NCBI GenBank assembly: GCA_017559885.1
Contig: JAFYQN010000160.1
Location: 1-28,334, forward strand
Reading direction: 5' to 3'
DNA: 28,334 nt
Origin: Clostridia bacterium
GTDB lineage: Bacteria > Bacillota > Clostridia > Oscillospirales > Acutalibacteraceae
Position 1 is the first letter of the stretch. The number at the start of each line of letters is the position of its first letter. Below the pieces are notes generated by a model. That model was not told the DNA's origin, searched no databases, and saw only the letters and a program-made list of their open reading frames with translations. Shown here piece by piece: positions 15,731-22,906 of this stretch. The position numbers and the translations under genes are program-made.

Positions 15731-17539
15731 ATGCAAGCACTTATTTTAGCGGCAGGAATGGGCAAACGCCTTAAAGAACTAACCCAAGACAACACCAAAT
15801 GTATGGTTAAAATTAACGGCGTTACGTTAATAGAGCGTATGCTTCGTCAGATAGATAAGCACAACCTTTCAAAAATTGTTATTGTTATTGGTTACGAAGG
15901 CCAAAAACTTATCGACTATATCGCTACGCTTAAAAATATTAAAACCCCTATCGTATACGTGAATAATCCTATATACGACAAAACAAACAACATCTATTCT
16001 CTTTCTCTTGCGCAGGATTATCTTTGCGAAGAAGATACCCTTTTGTTTGAATCGGATCTTATTTTTGAGGATAGCATTATCGATTTATTACTCAACGACC
16101 CTCGCCCATCGCTTGCGCTTGTTGACAAGTACGAAAGTTGGATGGATGGCACCTGTCTTAAAATTGACGAGCAAGATAATATTACCGCCTTTATTCCGGG
16201 CAAAAACTTTAAATACAGCGAAAAAGACGAGTACTACAAAACCGTAAATATTTATAAGTTTAGTAAAAACTTTTCAAAAAACAGTTATGTTCCTTTCCTT
16301 AACGCTTATATAAAGGCGCTTGGCGAAAACGAATATTATGAACAGGTTCTTCGCGTTATCACAATGCTTGATAACCCCGAAATAAAAGCAGAGCGCCTTA
16401 CAGGTCAACTTTGGTACGAAACCGATGATATTCAAGACCTTGATATCGCGTCCTCTATGTTCCACCCTGACGATGACGAAAAAGTTGCCGCTTTACAGCG
16501 CAGGTTTGGCGGATATTGGCGCTATCCTAAATTGCTTGATTTTTGCTATCTTGTAAACCCATATTTTCCACCGCAACGACTTATGGACGAAATCAAAGCG
16601 AATTTTGAAACGCTTATAACCCAGTATCCAAGCGGTATGGGTGTAAACTCACTTCTTGCGGCAAAGAATTTTGATATTCATCAGCAAAACATTGTCGTAG
16701 GTAACGGCGCCGCCGAACTTATTAAATCGTTTATGGAAATGCAAAACGGAAAAATTGGTTTTGCGCGTCCTACTTTTGAGGAATATCCAAACCGTTACAC
16801 AAAAGAAAACTCGGTTGTTTTTGTGCCAAGCAACAAGGATTTTTCATATAGCGCCGACGATTTAATGGAATTTTTTGGCGATAAAGACATTAAAACACTT
16901 GTGGTTATTAATCCCGATAACCCATCAGGCAACTATATTCCAAAGCGTGACCTTTTACGTCTTGTTGATTGGTCAAAAGAAAAGGGTGTAAAACTTGTTA
17001 TTGATGAATCGTTTGTTGATTTTTCAGTTTGTGAAGATTCTACAATCATATTGCAGGACGTTTTAGATAATAACAAACATCTCTATGTTGTAAAAAGCAT
17101 TTCAAAATCTTATGGCGTACCCGGTATTCGCCTTGGTATACTTGCAAGCGGTGACGTCGAAACCATTGCCGTTATTAAAAAAGACGTTGCAATCTGGAAC
17201 ATAAACTCCTTTGGCGAATTTTATATGCAGATTGCCGAAAAGTATAAAAAAGATTATGCCCAAGCGCTTGTTAAATTCCGCGATGAACGTAACCGTTTCT
17301 TAAACGAACTAAATGCAATCAAAGGCATTCGCGTTATTCCTTCGCAGGCAAACTACTTTATGGTAGAACTTACCGGCGGTATTACAGCAAAAGAACTTAC
17401 CAAAAAAATGCTTATAATATACGATATACTTATAAAAGACCTCTCAACAAAGGTAGATGGTCAGTATATTAGAATTGCGATTCGTTCAAAAGAAGACAAT
17501 GACCGATTAATCGACGCGTTTAAAGCAGAAATTTTTTAA
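15731..17539 (+). CDS. LicC/PntC-like nucleotidyltransferase fused to PLP aminotransferase-fold enzyme
   Basis: A 602-residue two-domain enzyme. Residues 1-240 are a sugar/choline-phosphate nucleotidyltransferase: ILAAGMGKRLKELT at 5-18 binds the NTP, Lys23 lies in NTKCMVKING, and Asp109 in LFESDLIF is a likely metal ligand. Residues about 262-602 are a fold-type I PLP domain resembling HisC/CobD: VVGNGAAELIKSF, VINPDNPSGNYI (about 392-403), LVIDESFVDF, and the PLP lysine Lys459 in SISKSYGVPGIRLGI. Both halves keep their key residues. LicC-like domains usually activate choline phosphate or similar with CTP; the PLP domain could transaminate or, like CobD, decarboxylate a phosphorylated amino acid. 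AAAGGAG precedes the ATG. It is flanked by LicD and an opine dehydrogenase. Confidence 0.92.
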   Translation: MQALILAAGMGKRLKELTQDNTKCMVKINGVTLIERMLRQIDKHNLSKIVIVIGYEGQKLIDYIATLKNIKTPIVYVNNPIYDKTNNIYSLSLAQDYLCEEDTLLFESDLIFEDSIIDLLLNDPRPSLALVDKYESWMDGTCLKIDEQDNITAFIPGKNFKYSEKDEYYKTVNIYKFSKNFSKNSYVPFLNAYIKALGENEYYEQVLRVITMLDNPEIKAERLTGQLWYETDDIQDLDIASSMFHPDDDEKVAALQRRFGGYWRYPKLLDFCYLVNPYFPPQRLMDEIKANFETLITQYPSGMGVNSLLAAKNFDIHQQNIVVGNGAAELIKSFMEMQNGKIGFARPTFEEYPNRYTKENSVVFVPSNKDFSYSADDLMEFFGDKDIKTLVVINPDNPSGNYIPKRDLLRLVDWSKEKGVKLVIDESFVDFSVCEDSTIILQDVLDNNKHLYVVKSISKSYGVPGIRLGILASGDVETIAVIKKDVAIWNINSFGEFYMQIAEKYKKDYAQALVKFRDERNRFLNELNAIKGIRVIPSQANYFMVELTGGITAKELTKKMLIIYDILIKDLSTKVDGQYIRIAIRSKEDNDRLIDAFKAEIF

Positions 17540-17557
17540 TTCCGAAGGGATAAAAAG

Positions 17558-18637
17558 ATGAACATTACTATTGTTGGCGCAGGAAATATTGGCACACAAA
17601 TCGCCGTTCACTGCGCATCAAAAGGGCATAAAGTAATAATTTATACTTCAAAGTGCGACCTGTTTTCCAAAGATTTAAAAATAGTCAACGAACTTGGCGA
17701 AACCTTTTTAAGCGGTGAAATTGATTGCGCTACTTGTGATGCACCTCACGCTTTTTGTAATGCTGACCTTGTTTTTGTAACCGTTCCTGCCTTTTATATG
17801 CAAGACACTGCCAAAGTTATGTCACCACATTTAAAACGCGGCGCCAAAATATGCTTGGTGCCTGGTACGGGAGGCGGTGAATTTGCCTTTAAAGATGCCA
17901 TAGATAACGGTTGCGTATTGTTTGGTTTGCAACGCGTGCCAAGTGTTGCGCGACTTGTAGAGTATGGCAAAACAGTGTGCGCTACGGGCTATCGCGACGA
18001 GTTGTTCGCGGCGGCAATCCCCGACTCTTTTTCGAGTGAGTGCGCCAAGATTATAGCAAGCATTTTTGATATGAAATGTAGCGAATTGCCGTCATATCTT
18101 AATATAACGCTCACGCCGTCAAATCCTATTTTGCACACAACCCGACTAAAAACTATTTTTGGCGATTACACCGATGGTAAAACATACGATAGCGTACCGC
18201 TTTTTTATGAGGGATGGACCGACGAGTCCTCTCGACTTTTGCTTGCGTGTGACGACGAAGTGCAAAATATTTGTAAAGCGCTTGATATGTTTAATTTATC
18301 TTTTGTGAAATCTTTAAAAATTCACTACGAAAGCGAAAATGCCGAGCAACTAACAAACAAAATAACAAGCATTAAAAGTTTTAAAGGACTTAAAACCCCA
18401 AGCGTTAAGACCGCAGACGGCTACGCTCCCGATTTGAACTCGCGTTATTTTACCGCAGATTTTTCTTACGGACTTGAAATTCTTATTCAGATTGCCGATT
18501 TTTTAAATTTGCCTTGTCCTTTTATGAAATCTACTATGGACTGGTACAATAAAATCGCGCTGCAAAAAAACCGTTTTTGTTTTGCCGATTACGGTATAAA
18601 TAATCTTGATGATTTTATAAATTTTTATCAACAATAA
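17558..18637 (+). CDS. NAD/NADP octopine/nopaline (opine) dehydrogenase family protein
   Basis: A 359-residue protein, the normal size for the family. The N-terminal Rossmann fold opens with ITIVGAGNIGTQIAVHCASKGH (dinucleotide loop GAGNIG at 7-12). The C-terminal octopine-dehydrogenase domain has NPILHTTRL at about 189-197 (Asn189, Pro190, His193), where the catalytic His of opine dehydrogenases lies, then GWTDESSRLLLACDDE. Family members reductively join the amino group of an amino acid or amine to a 2-oxo acid such as pyruvate. A site GAAGGGAT precedes the ATG, 18 bases after the fusion gene. Last gene before the terminator, its substrate is probably an amine made by the adjacent PLP domain (inference). 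Confidence 0.9.
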   Translation: MNITIVGAGNIGTQIAVHCASKGHKVIIYTSKCDLFSKDLKIVNELGETFLSGEIDCATCDAPHAFCNADLVFVTVPAFYMQDTAKVMSPHLKRGAKICLVPGTGGGEFAFKDAIDNGCVLFGLQRVPSVARLVEYGKTVCATGYRDELFAAAIPDSFSSECAKIIASIFDMKCSELPSYLNITLTPSNPILHTTRLKTIFGDYTDGKTYDSVPLFYEGWTDESSRLLLACDDEVQNICKALDMFNLSFVKSLKIHYESENAEQLTNKITSIKSFKGLKTPSVKTADGYAPDLNSRYFTADFSYGLEILIQIADFLNLPCPFMKSTMDWYNKIALQKNRFCFADYGINNLDDFINFYQQ

Positions 18638-18642
18638 AAATT

Positions 18643-18677
18643 ACCCCGAATCACAAACGTGACTCGGGGTGTTTTTT
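18643..18677. terminator. Bidirectional terminator between the LicD operon and the plsC-like gene
   Basis: A 12-bp stem with one mismatch: ACCCCGAATCAC at 18643-18654, loop AAAC, GTGACTCGGGGT at 18659-18670, then GTTTTTT on the plus strand. On the minus strand the same stem is followed by AATTTTTATTG, so it can end both convergent units. Confidence 0.87.
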
Positions 18678-19536
18678 ATTCATCTTGAGGTTCTTCTGTC
18701 GGCTTTGTTTTTTTACCGAGATAATCCTCTTGCTTTTTTAGCGAGTTGTGCATTAGGTCGGATATTTTATCGCCAATGTCGACCGTATGACTGTTGTCTG
18801 CAGTATCTATTACGTCTATAATTTCAAAATAGATGTCGGTTCTACGGCGAAGCAAATTTTTGGGTATCTGTTTTGTGCCCCAAAGTGTGCAAACCACAAT
18901 TTTTGACTGCGATTTGGTAGCGATTTTTAACGCGCCGTTGCGTATAGGCAACAACTCACCGCTTTTGCTAACGTATCCTTCGGGGAAAATAGCTACCGAG
19001 TTGGTCTTGTCTTTAATAAGACGCGTCGCATTAATTATGGTTTTTGCCGCTTCGCGATTGTTTTCACGGTCTATTAACTGTCCGCTTAACTTATGTAACG
19101 CTTTATAAATAAAAGGATATATCTCACGAAGTTCCTTTTTTGCTATAAAGGCAATTCGTGAATCAGGCACTGCATAGTAAATTATTGCAGGGTCAAGGTC
19201 ATGTATGTGGTTACTTACCAATAAAAACGGTTCGCCCTGCGGTATTTTTTCACTACCTGTTATATGCACCTTTACTCTAAGTATGGGAAATGCCATTTCC
19301 AAAAAGCCCTTTACCAAAAGGCGAAAGAAATCGGTATCTCGCGGAGGTTTATTTAAATTTACAGTCATTATGTTAAGAGCAAATACCGCCACGTGTAAAG
19401 CAATTAACGCAACAAAGGTTGCTACCAATATAACGGGTACCAACCACCACGAATAAGACTGCCCGAAAATGTTAAACGGGATATCAAGCAACAGCGTTAT
19501 AACCGCCGCTATAATAGCGTAAATTTTAAATGTCAT
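18676..19536 (-). CDS. plsC: 1-acyl-glycerol-3-phosphate acyltransferase-like (PlsC family)
   Basis: A 286-residue membrane acyltransferase. Two hydrophobic segments occupy about 4-24 and 30-58. The PlsC domain has the catalytic HX4D motif in SNHIHDLD (His110, Asp115) and the substrate-binding FPEG in VAIFPEGYVSKSG (about 184-187). The family acylates lysophosphatidic acid to phosphatidic acid, though some members act on other acceptors. ATG 19536 was chosen because GAGAGG lies six bases upstream; an in-frame ATG at 19581 would overlap the DUF6472 gene. It is the last gene of the LCP-DUF6472-PlsC group and ends in the shared terminator. Confidence 0.88.
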   Translation of the reverse strand: MTFKIYAIIAAVITLLLDIPFNIFGQSYSWWLVPVILVATFVALIALHVAVFALNIMTVNLNKPPRDTDFFRLLVKGFLEMAFPILRVKVHITGSEKIPQGEPFLLVSNHIHDLDPAIIYYAVPDSRIAFIAKKELREIYPFIYKALHKLSGQLIDRENNREAAKTIINATRLIKDKTNSVAIFPEGYVSKSGELLPIRNGALKIATKSQSKIVVCTLWGTKQIPKNLLRRRTDIYFEIIDVIDTADNSHTVDIGDKISDLMHNSLKKQEDYLGKKTKPTEEPQDE

Positions 19537-19546
19537 TTTTTGCCTC

Positions 19547-19729
19547 TCAGTTCTGTTTTTGCACAATTTTATACTCGTCATAAAAATTATAATACGGACA
19601 ATTATAAACCTGCGACGTCAAAAATCGTGACATTTCATCTTCATCAAGACGACAGTCGCAAAAATACTCGTCGTATTCCGCGTCGTATATATAATTGGCG
19701 CAAGTTTCACAATTTGTGCTTCTTTTCAC
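19547..19729 (-). CDS. DUF6472-like small cysteine-rich protein
   Basis: A 60-residue protein starting at GTG (19727-19729) with a strong GGAGG seven bases upstream, which rules out the longer upstream frame. It begins MKRSTNCETCANYIYDAEYD, then FCDCRLDEDEMSRFL and NCPYYNFYDEYKIV near the end. The CxxC, CxC and single Cys pattern suggests a small metal-binding or redox fold. I recall this pattern as DUF6472, a conserved small protein of unknown function in Clostridia; that name was not checked. It lies 16 bases after the LCP gene and 10 before the PlsC-like gene, so all three are co-transcribed. Confidence 0.8.
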   Translation of the reverse strand: MKRSTNCETCANYIYDAEYDEYFCDCRLDEDEMSRFLTSQVYNCPYYNFYDEYKIVQKQN

Positions 19730-19745
19730 GACTGGTCCTCCTTTG

Positions 19746-21335
19746 TTATGCTGCCGGTTCTTGCTCTGTTGGTTGTGATTCGGGGTCTTCACTCGATGTG
19801 GATTCTTCACTGCTTGAAGATTCATCGTCCGACGAATCTTGTTCGTCAGAAGTATCATCCGAGGTTGTATCTCCCGACGAGGTTTCTTCGTCCTCGCTTG
19901 TGGTGTCATCGCTTGATGTGTCGTCACTCGAGGTATCGTCGCTTGACGTGTCGTCACTTGACGTGTCGTCAGGTTGCTCGCTCTCTATTGGTTCTTCGCT
20001 TGAATTTTGCTGTTGCGATGAGTTTGACGGATAACGTTTTCCGCCCATATCGCTATACCAATCGTTGTTTTCTATGGGATTTTCTTCAATAAACTGTTCG
20101 ATTGTTACGTCGTCATATATAACCGCGTTAATAAGTTTTTCGGCGTAATCAAGGTCGTAATAAATTACCGAGCCGTATCCCGATGGAGCCGTCATCAAAA
20201 AGTCGCTTTGGTATTCTGACGGTGGCAAACGATACTGTTCAAAAGACGGCGAGCCCAGTAGCACGCTTGTTGCAAGACTGAGTATGTCGCCATAAGAAAG
20301 TGAGGTTTCAGTGCATGGAATAAGCGCCTTGATAAGTTCGGGATATTGCGATTTGCTCATTGAGGTTGCCTTGTTAAATAGTCCTTGCATAACGTGGCGT
20401 TGACGATCGGTACGACCATAGTCGTTGTTGGTGCCCCAAACATTGCGACAATAACGCACACGCGAATAAGCAACCGCTTGAACACCGTTAAGAACGTGGT
20501 CGCCTGCGGTATGAATGTAATAATCTTTAGGGTCAAGACCCATCTCTTTACATATTTCATCCATACAGTTGTTAAGATTTGGTCGGTCGTTACCCTTCCA
20601 GGTAAGTTCATCTTGAGTTATGGTGGCAGGGATACCGCCAACCGCGTCAATTATATCTACCATTCCGTAGAAATTAACGGTTGCATACTCGGATATATCC
20701 AAACCAAACGCCTGATTTAAAGTTTTAATTGCGTGCTCGGGACCTTTTGTGTACGCCGAGTTAATCTTGCCAAAATAACTTTTTCCTTCATACTCCATAG
20801 GAACAAGGGTGTCACGCATAATAGAAAAGATTTTTATCTTTTTGGTCTTGGTATTAATACTTAAAATCATAATACTGTCGGTGTTGCCGCTAAAAATTTC
20901 TTCGTCGCGTGAGTCAACACCAAAAAGCGCTACGTTAACAACGTTTTTATCTATTATGTCGGTGTAACCAAGGTCACCTGAAATATCGCGATGATTAAGT
21001 CCAAAAAGGGCAATAATCGCCGAGAATATTGGCGATAAGATTGGCGCTATAAATATAACAAACGCAAGAATCAGCGCAATAAGCGATGTTGCAGAAATAC
21101 TTACAAAAGCGATTTTTTTACCGCTTGTAAGAGCGTTCCACCAACCCTTGATGCCGCGAGATTTTTTCTTGTATACACTATTTGAACTTATATCTTCAAA
21201 TTTAATATTGCCGTCTTGATAACTTGAATCCGAAACGATATCTTCATAAGTTTCTTCATCCTTTTTTTGCATTGCGGCGATAATATCTTCGTATTTTTCG
21301 TTAAAATTTAAATCAAAATTATCCTTTTTATCCAT
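19746..21335 (-). CDS. LCP (LytR-CpsA-Psr) family cell-wall glycan ligase with Ser/Asp-rich tail
   Basis: A 529-residue membrane protein. A charged cytoplasmic region of about 72 residues precedes one or two membrane helices (about 74-112). The LCP domain follows, with VALFGVDSRDE, NTDSIMILSINTKTKKIKIFSIMRDTLV and, later, YSRVRYCRNVWGTNNDYGRTDRQR, which supplies the Arg-rich pyrophosphate-binding positions. LCP enzymes transfer polyprenyl-pyrophosphate-linked glycans to peptidoglycan outside the cell. From about residue 438 the protein ends in a roughly 90-residue low-complexity Ser/Asp/Glu/Thr tail with DDTSS repeats, unusual for the family. GGTGGTG precedes the ATG. The nearby glycan locus suggests a possible substrate (inference). 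Confidence 0.92.
   Translation of the reverse strand: MDKKDNFDLNFNEKYEDIIAAMQKKDEETYEDIVSDSSYQDGNIKFEDISSNSVYKKKSRGIKGWWNALTSGKKIAFVSISATSLIALILAFVIFIAPILSPIFSAIIALFGLNHRDISGDLGYTDIIDKNVVNVALFGVDSRDEEIFSGNTDSIMILSINTKTKKIKIFSIMRDTLVPMEYEGKSYFGKINSAYTKGPEHAIKTLNQAFGLDISEYATVNFYGMVDIIDAVGGIPATITQDELTWKGNDRPNLNNCMDEICKEMGLDPKDYYIHTAGDHVLNGVQAVAYSRVRYCRNVWGTNNDYGRTDRQRHVMQGLFNKATSMSKSQYPELIKALIPCTETSLSYGDILSLATSVLLGSPSFEQYRLPPSEYQSDFLMTAPSGYGSVIYYDLDYAEKLINAVIYDDVTIEQFIEENPIENNDWYSDMGGKRYPSNSSQQQNSSEEPIESEQPDDTSSDDTSSDDTSSDDTSSDDTTSEDEETSSGDTTSDDTSDEQDSSDDESSSSEESTSSEDPESQPTEQEPAA
19903..19971. repeat. 15-bp coding tandem repeat in the LCP tail
   Basis: Four imperfect 15-bp units (19903-19917, 19918-19932, 19933-19947, 19948-19962) plus a partial fifth encode DDTSS repeats on the minus strand. 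Units differ at a few positions, for example GTGTCGTCACTTGAC versus GTATCGTCGCTTGAC. Confidence 0.85.
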
Positions 21336-21350
21336 ACTGCACCACCAATT

Positions 21351-22172
21351 TTATACAAGCATTTGCTTATATATATCGCTCTTTTTTATACCGGTTGTTT
21401 TTGCCGCTTCTTTTGCCGCCAACGAAGCTGACATTCCGTCATCTGATAATTTTTTTGCAAGTTTTACCGCATCTTCTAAAGTGTAAACCTGTTCCTCTTG
21501 CTTTGCGCCCTCAATAATAAGAACATATTCTCCGCGTGGTTCTTGCGTTTCATAGTACTTTATTGCTTCGCTAAAACTTGTCCTCATTACCGTTTCGTGA
21601 ATTTTGGTTATTTCGCGAACAATTGCTATGTTACGCTCGCCAAACACCTCGTACATATCAGCAAGTGTACGAACGAGTTTGTGTGGGGCTTCATAAAATA
21701 TCATTGTGCGTTTTTCGTTTTTTACTTCTTCGAGATGCTTTTTTCTTGACGGTTTGTTTACCGATAAAAAACCTTCAAAGCAAAATCTACCGCTTGGGCA
21801 TCCCGATATCGCCAACGCCGTGGCAAAAGCCGTAGGACCCGGAACCGATTCGACAGCGATGCCCTTTTCGTGACACTCTCGAATAAGGTCTTCGCCGGGG
21901 TCAGATATGGCAGGCATACCTGCATCGGTTACAATGGCGCAGGTCTCGCCTGCAAGAAGTCGATCGACAACCACGTTGCCTCTTTCTTTTTTATTATGCT
22001 CAAAGTACGCCACCATTGGCTTTGAGATTCCTAAATGATTAAGCAATTTTACCGTAACGCGAGTGTCCTCGGCGGCAATAAAATCTACTTCACTTAAAAT
22101 TCTCTTTCCTCGAGGGGAAAAATCCTCAAGATTGCCTATGGGAGTGCCTAAAACATAAAGTTTTCCACTCAT
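21351..22172 (-). CDS. rsmI: 16S rRNA (cytidine1402-2'-O)-methyltransferase RsmI
   Basis: A 273-residue tetrapyrrole-methylase-fold enzyme that 2'-O-methylates C1402 of 16S rRNA in the ribosomal P site. It starts KLYVLGTPIGNLEDFSPRG, followed by AAEDTRVTVKLLNHLGI, and the SAM-site signature VTDAGMPAISDPGEDLI and GPTAFATALAISGCPSGRFCFEGF are intact. Length is typical. Its ATG overlaps the end of the upstream methyltransferase gene by four bases. In Bacillus the same two genes are neighbours (yabB and yabC) with yazA between; yazA is missing here. Confidence 0.97.
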   Translation of the reverse strand: MSGKLYVLGTPIGNLEDFSPRGKRILSEVDFIAAEDTRVTVKLLNHLGISKPMVAYFEHNKKERGNVVVDRLLAGETCAIVTDAGMPAISDPGEDLIRECHEKGIAVESVPGPTAFATALAISGCPSGRFCFEGFLSVNKPSRKKHLEEVKNEKRTMIFYEAPHKLVRTLADMYEVFGERNIAIVREITKIHETVMRTSFSEAIKYYETQEPRGEYVLIIEGAKQEEQVYTLEDAVKLAKKLSDDGMSASLAAKEAAKTTGIKKSDIYKQMLV

Positions 22173-22906
22173 TTTAAATACGCTTCCTTATAACTTCCGT
22201 AAATATCTATCATTTCTTTAGAGAAATTTCCGTTACCGTCTTCAACGTATAACGTCGGCTCTATGGTAAGAGCCGTGTTACCGCATCGTCTGCCCTCTAA
22301 AAGCACAAGCCACGGAGACTCTCCTACGCATTTGCACACAAGTCGGAGTCTTTTGGGCTCTACCTTGTATTTACGCATAAGGTCCATCATTTCAGCCAGT
22401 CGCTCGGGGCGTTGACACATACAAAGTCTGCCGCCCGTTTGCAAAAGTTTTGCGCCAACGGCAATAATGTCTTCTAAAGTACACTCTACTTCGTGTCGCG
22501 CAACGCTTTTTACGCTGTCGGGATTTTTAATTCCCGCATCGGGCGCCTTGTATGGCGGATTGCAGGTCACTAACGTATGGCACCCAAAGGGTACTTTACC
22601 TTTTAAATCTTTTAAATCAGATAAAACAGGCGTAAACCTGTCAATACCGTAGTCGTTTTTGGTCTTGGTTGCAAGTTCAATCGCTTCGCCTGATATATCG
22701 ACACCGTATGCCGTATCGCAATTATTATCGCGCAACATCAAAAACGCAATTATGCCGCAACCGGTACCCAAGTCAACGAGTTTATCTTTTTTCTTTGGTT
22801 TTGCAAAATAGCTAAGCAATACCGCATCGGTACCAAAAGTATGATGCGGTGATACGCAAATGAATTTACCCTCGCCTATTGGTTCACGCTTTACGCTCTG
22901 GTCCAT
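22169..22906 (-). CDS. trmN6: TrmN6/YabB-like N6-adenine methyltransferase
   Basis: A 245-residue class I SAM methyltransferase with LVDLGTGCGIIAFLML (SAM loop about 43-58), GVDISGEAIELA and the catalytic NPPY at 116-119, which marks N6-adenine or N-type methylation. By similarity to YfiC/TrmN6 it is predicted to modify A37 of tRNA-Val; the substrate is inferred from family only. The N-terminal HHTFGTDAVLLSYF is conserved in this group. It overlaps cysS by 16 bases upstream and rsmI by four bases downstream, so translation is coupled on both sides. Confidence 0.9.
   Translation of the reverse strand: MDQSVKREPIGEGKFICVSPHHTFGTDAVLLSYFAKPKKKDKLVDLGTGCGIIAFLMLRDNNCDTAYGVDISGEAIELATKTKNDYGIDRFTPVLSDLKDLKGKVPFGCHTLVTCNPPYKAPDAGIKNPDSVKSVARHEVECTLEDIIAVGAKLLQTGGRLCMCQRPERLAEMMDLMRKYKVEPKRLRLVCKCVGESPWLVLLEGRRCGNTALTIEPTLYVEDGNGNFSKEMIDIYGSYKEAYLK

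Noticed and set aside
15731..17539. Assignment of the fusion as PntC-PhnW of phosphonate synthesis
   Set aside because: The PLP half has HisC/CobD-like motifs rather than PhnW-like ones, and no PepM gene is in the window; kept only as an alternative to test.
19730..19957. N-terminal extension of the DUF6472-like gene into the LCP gene
   Set aside because: The extension is an Arg/Thr-rich out-of-frame reading of the LCP tail; the GGAGG with GTG at 19727-19729 marks the true start.
19540..20034. Serine-rich plus-strand frame opposite the LCP tail
   Set aside because: The SSLDVSS-type repeats are the reverse complement of the DDTSS-coding repeat; it is not an independent gene.
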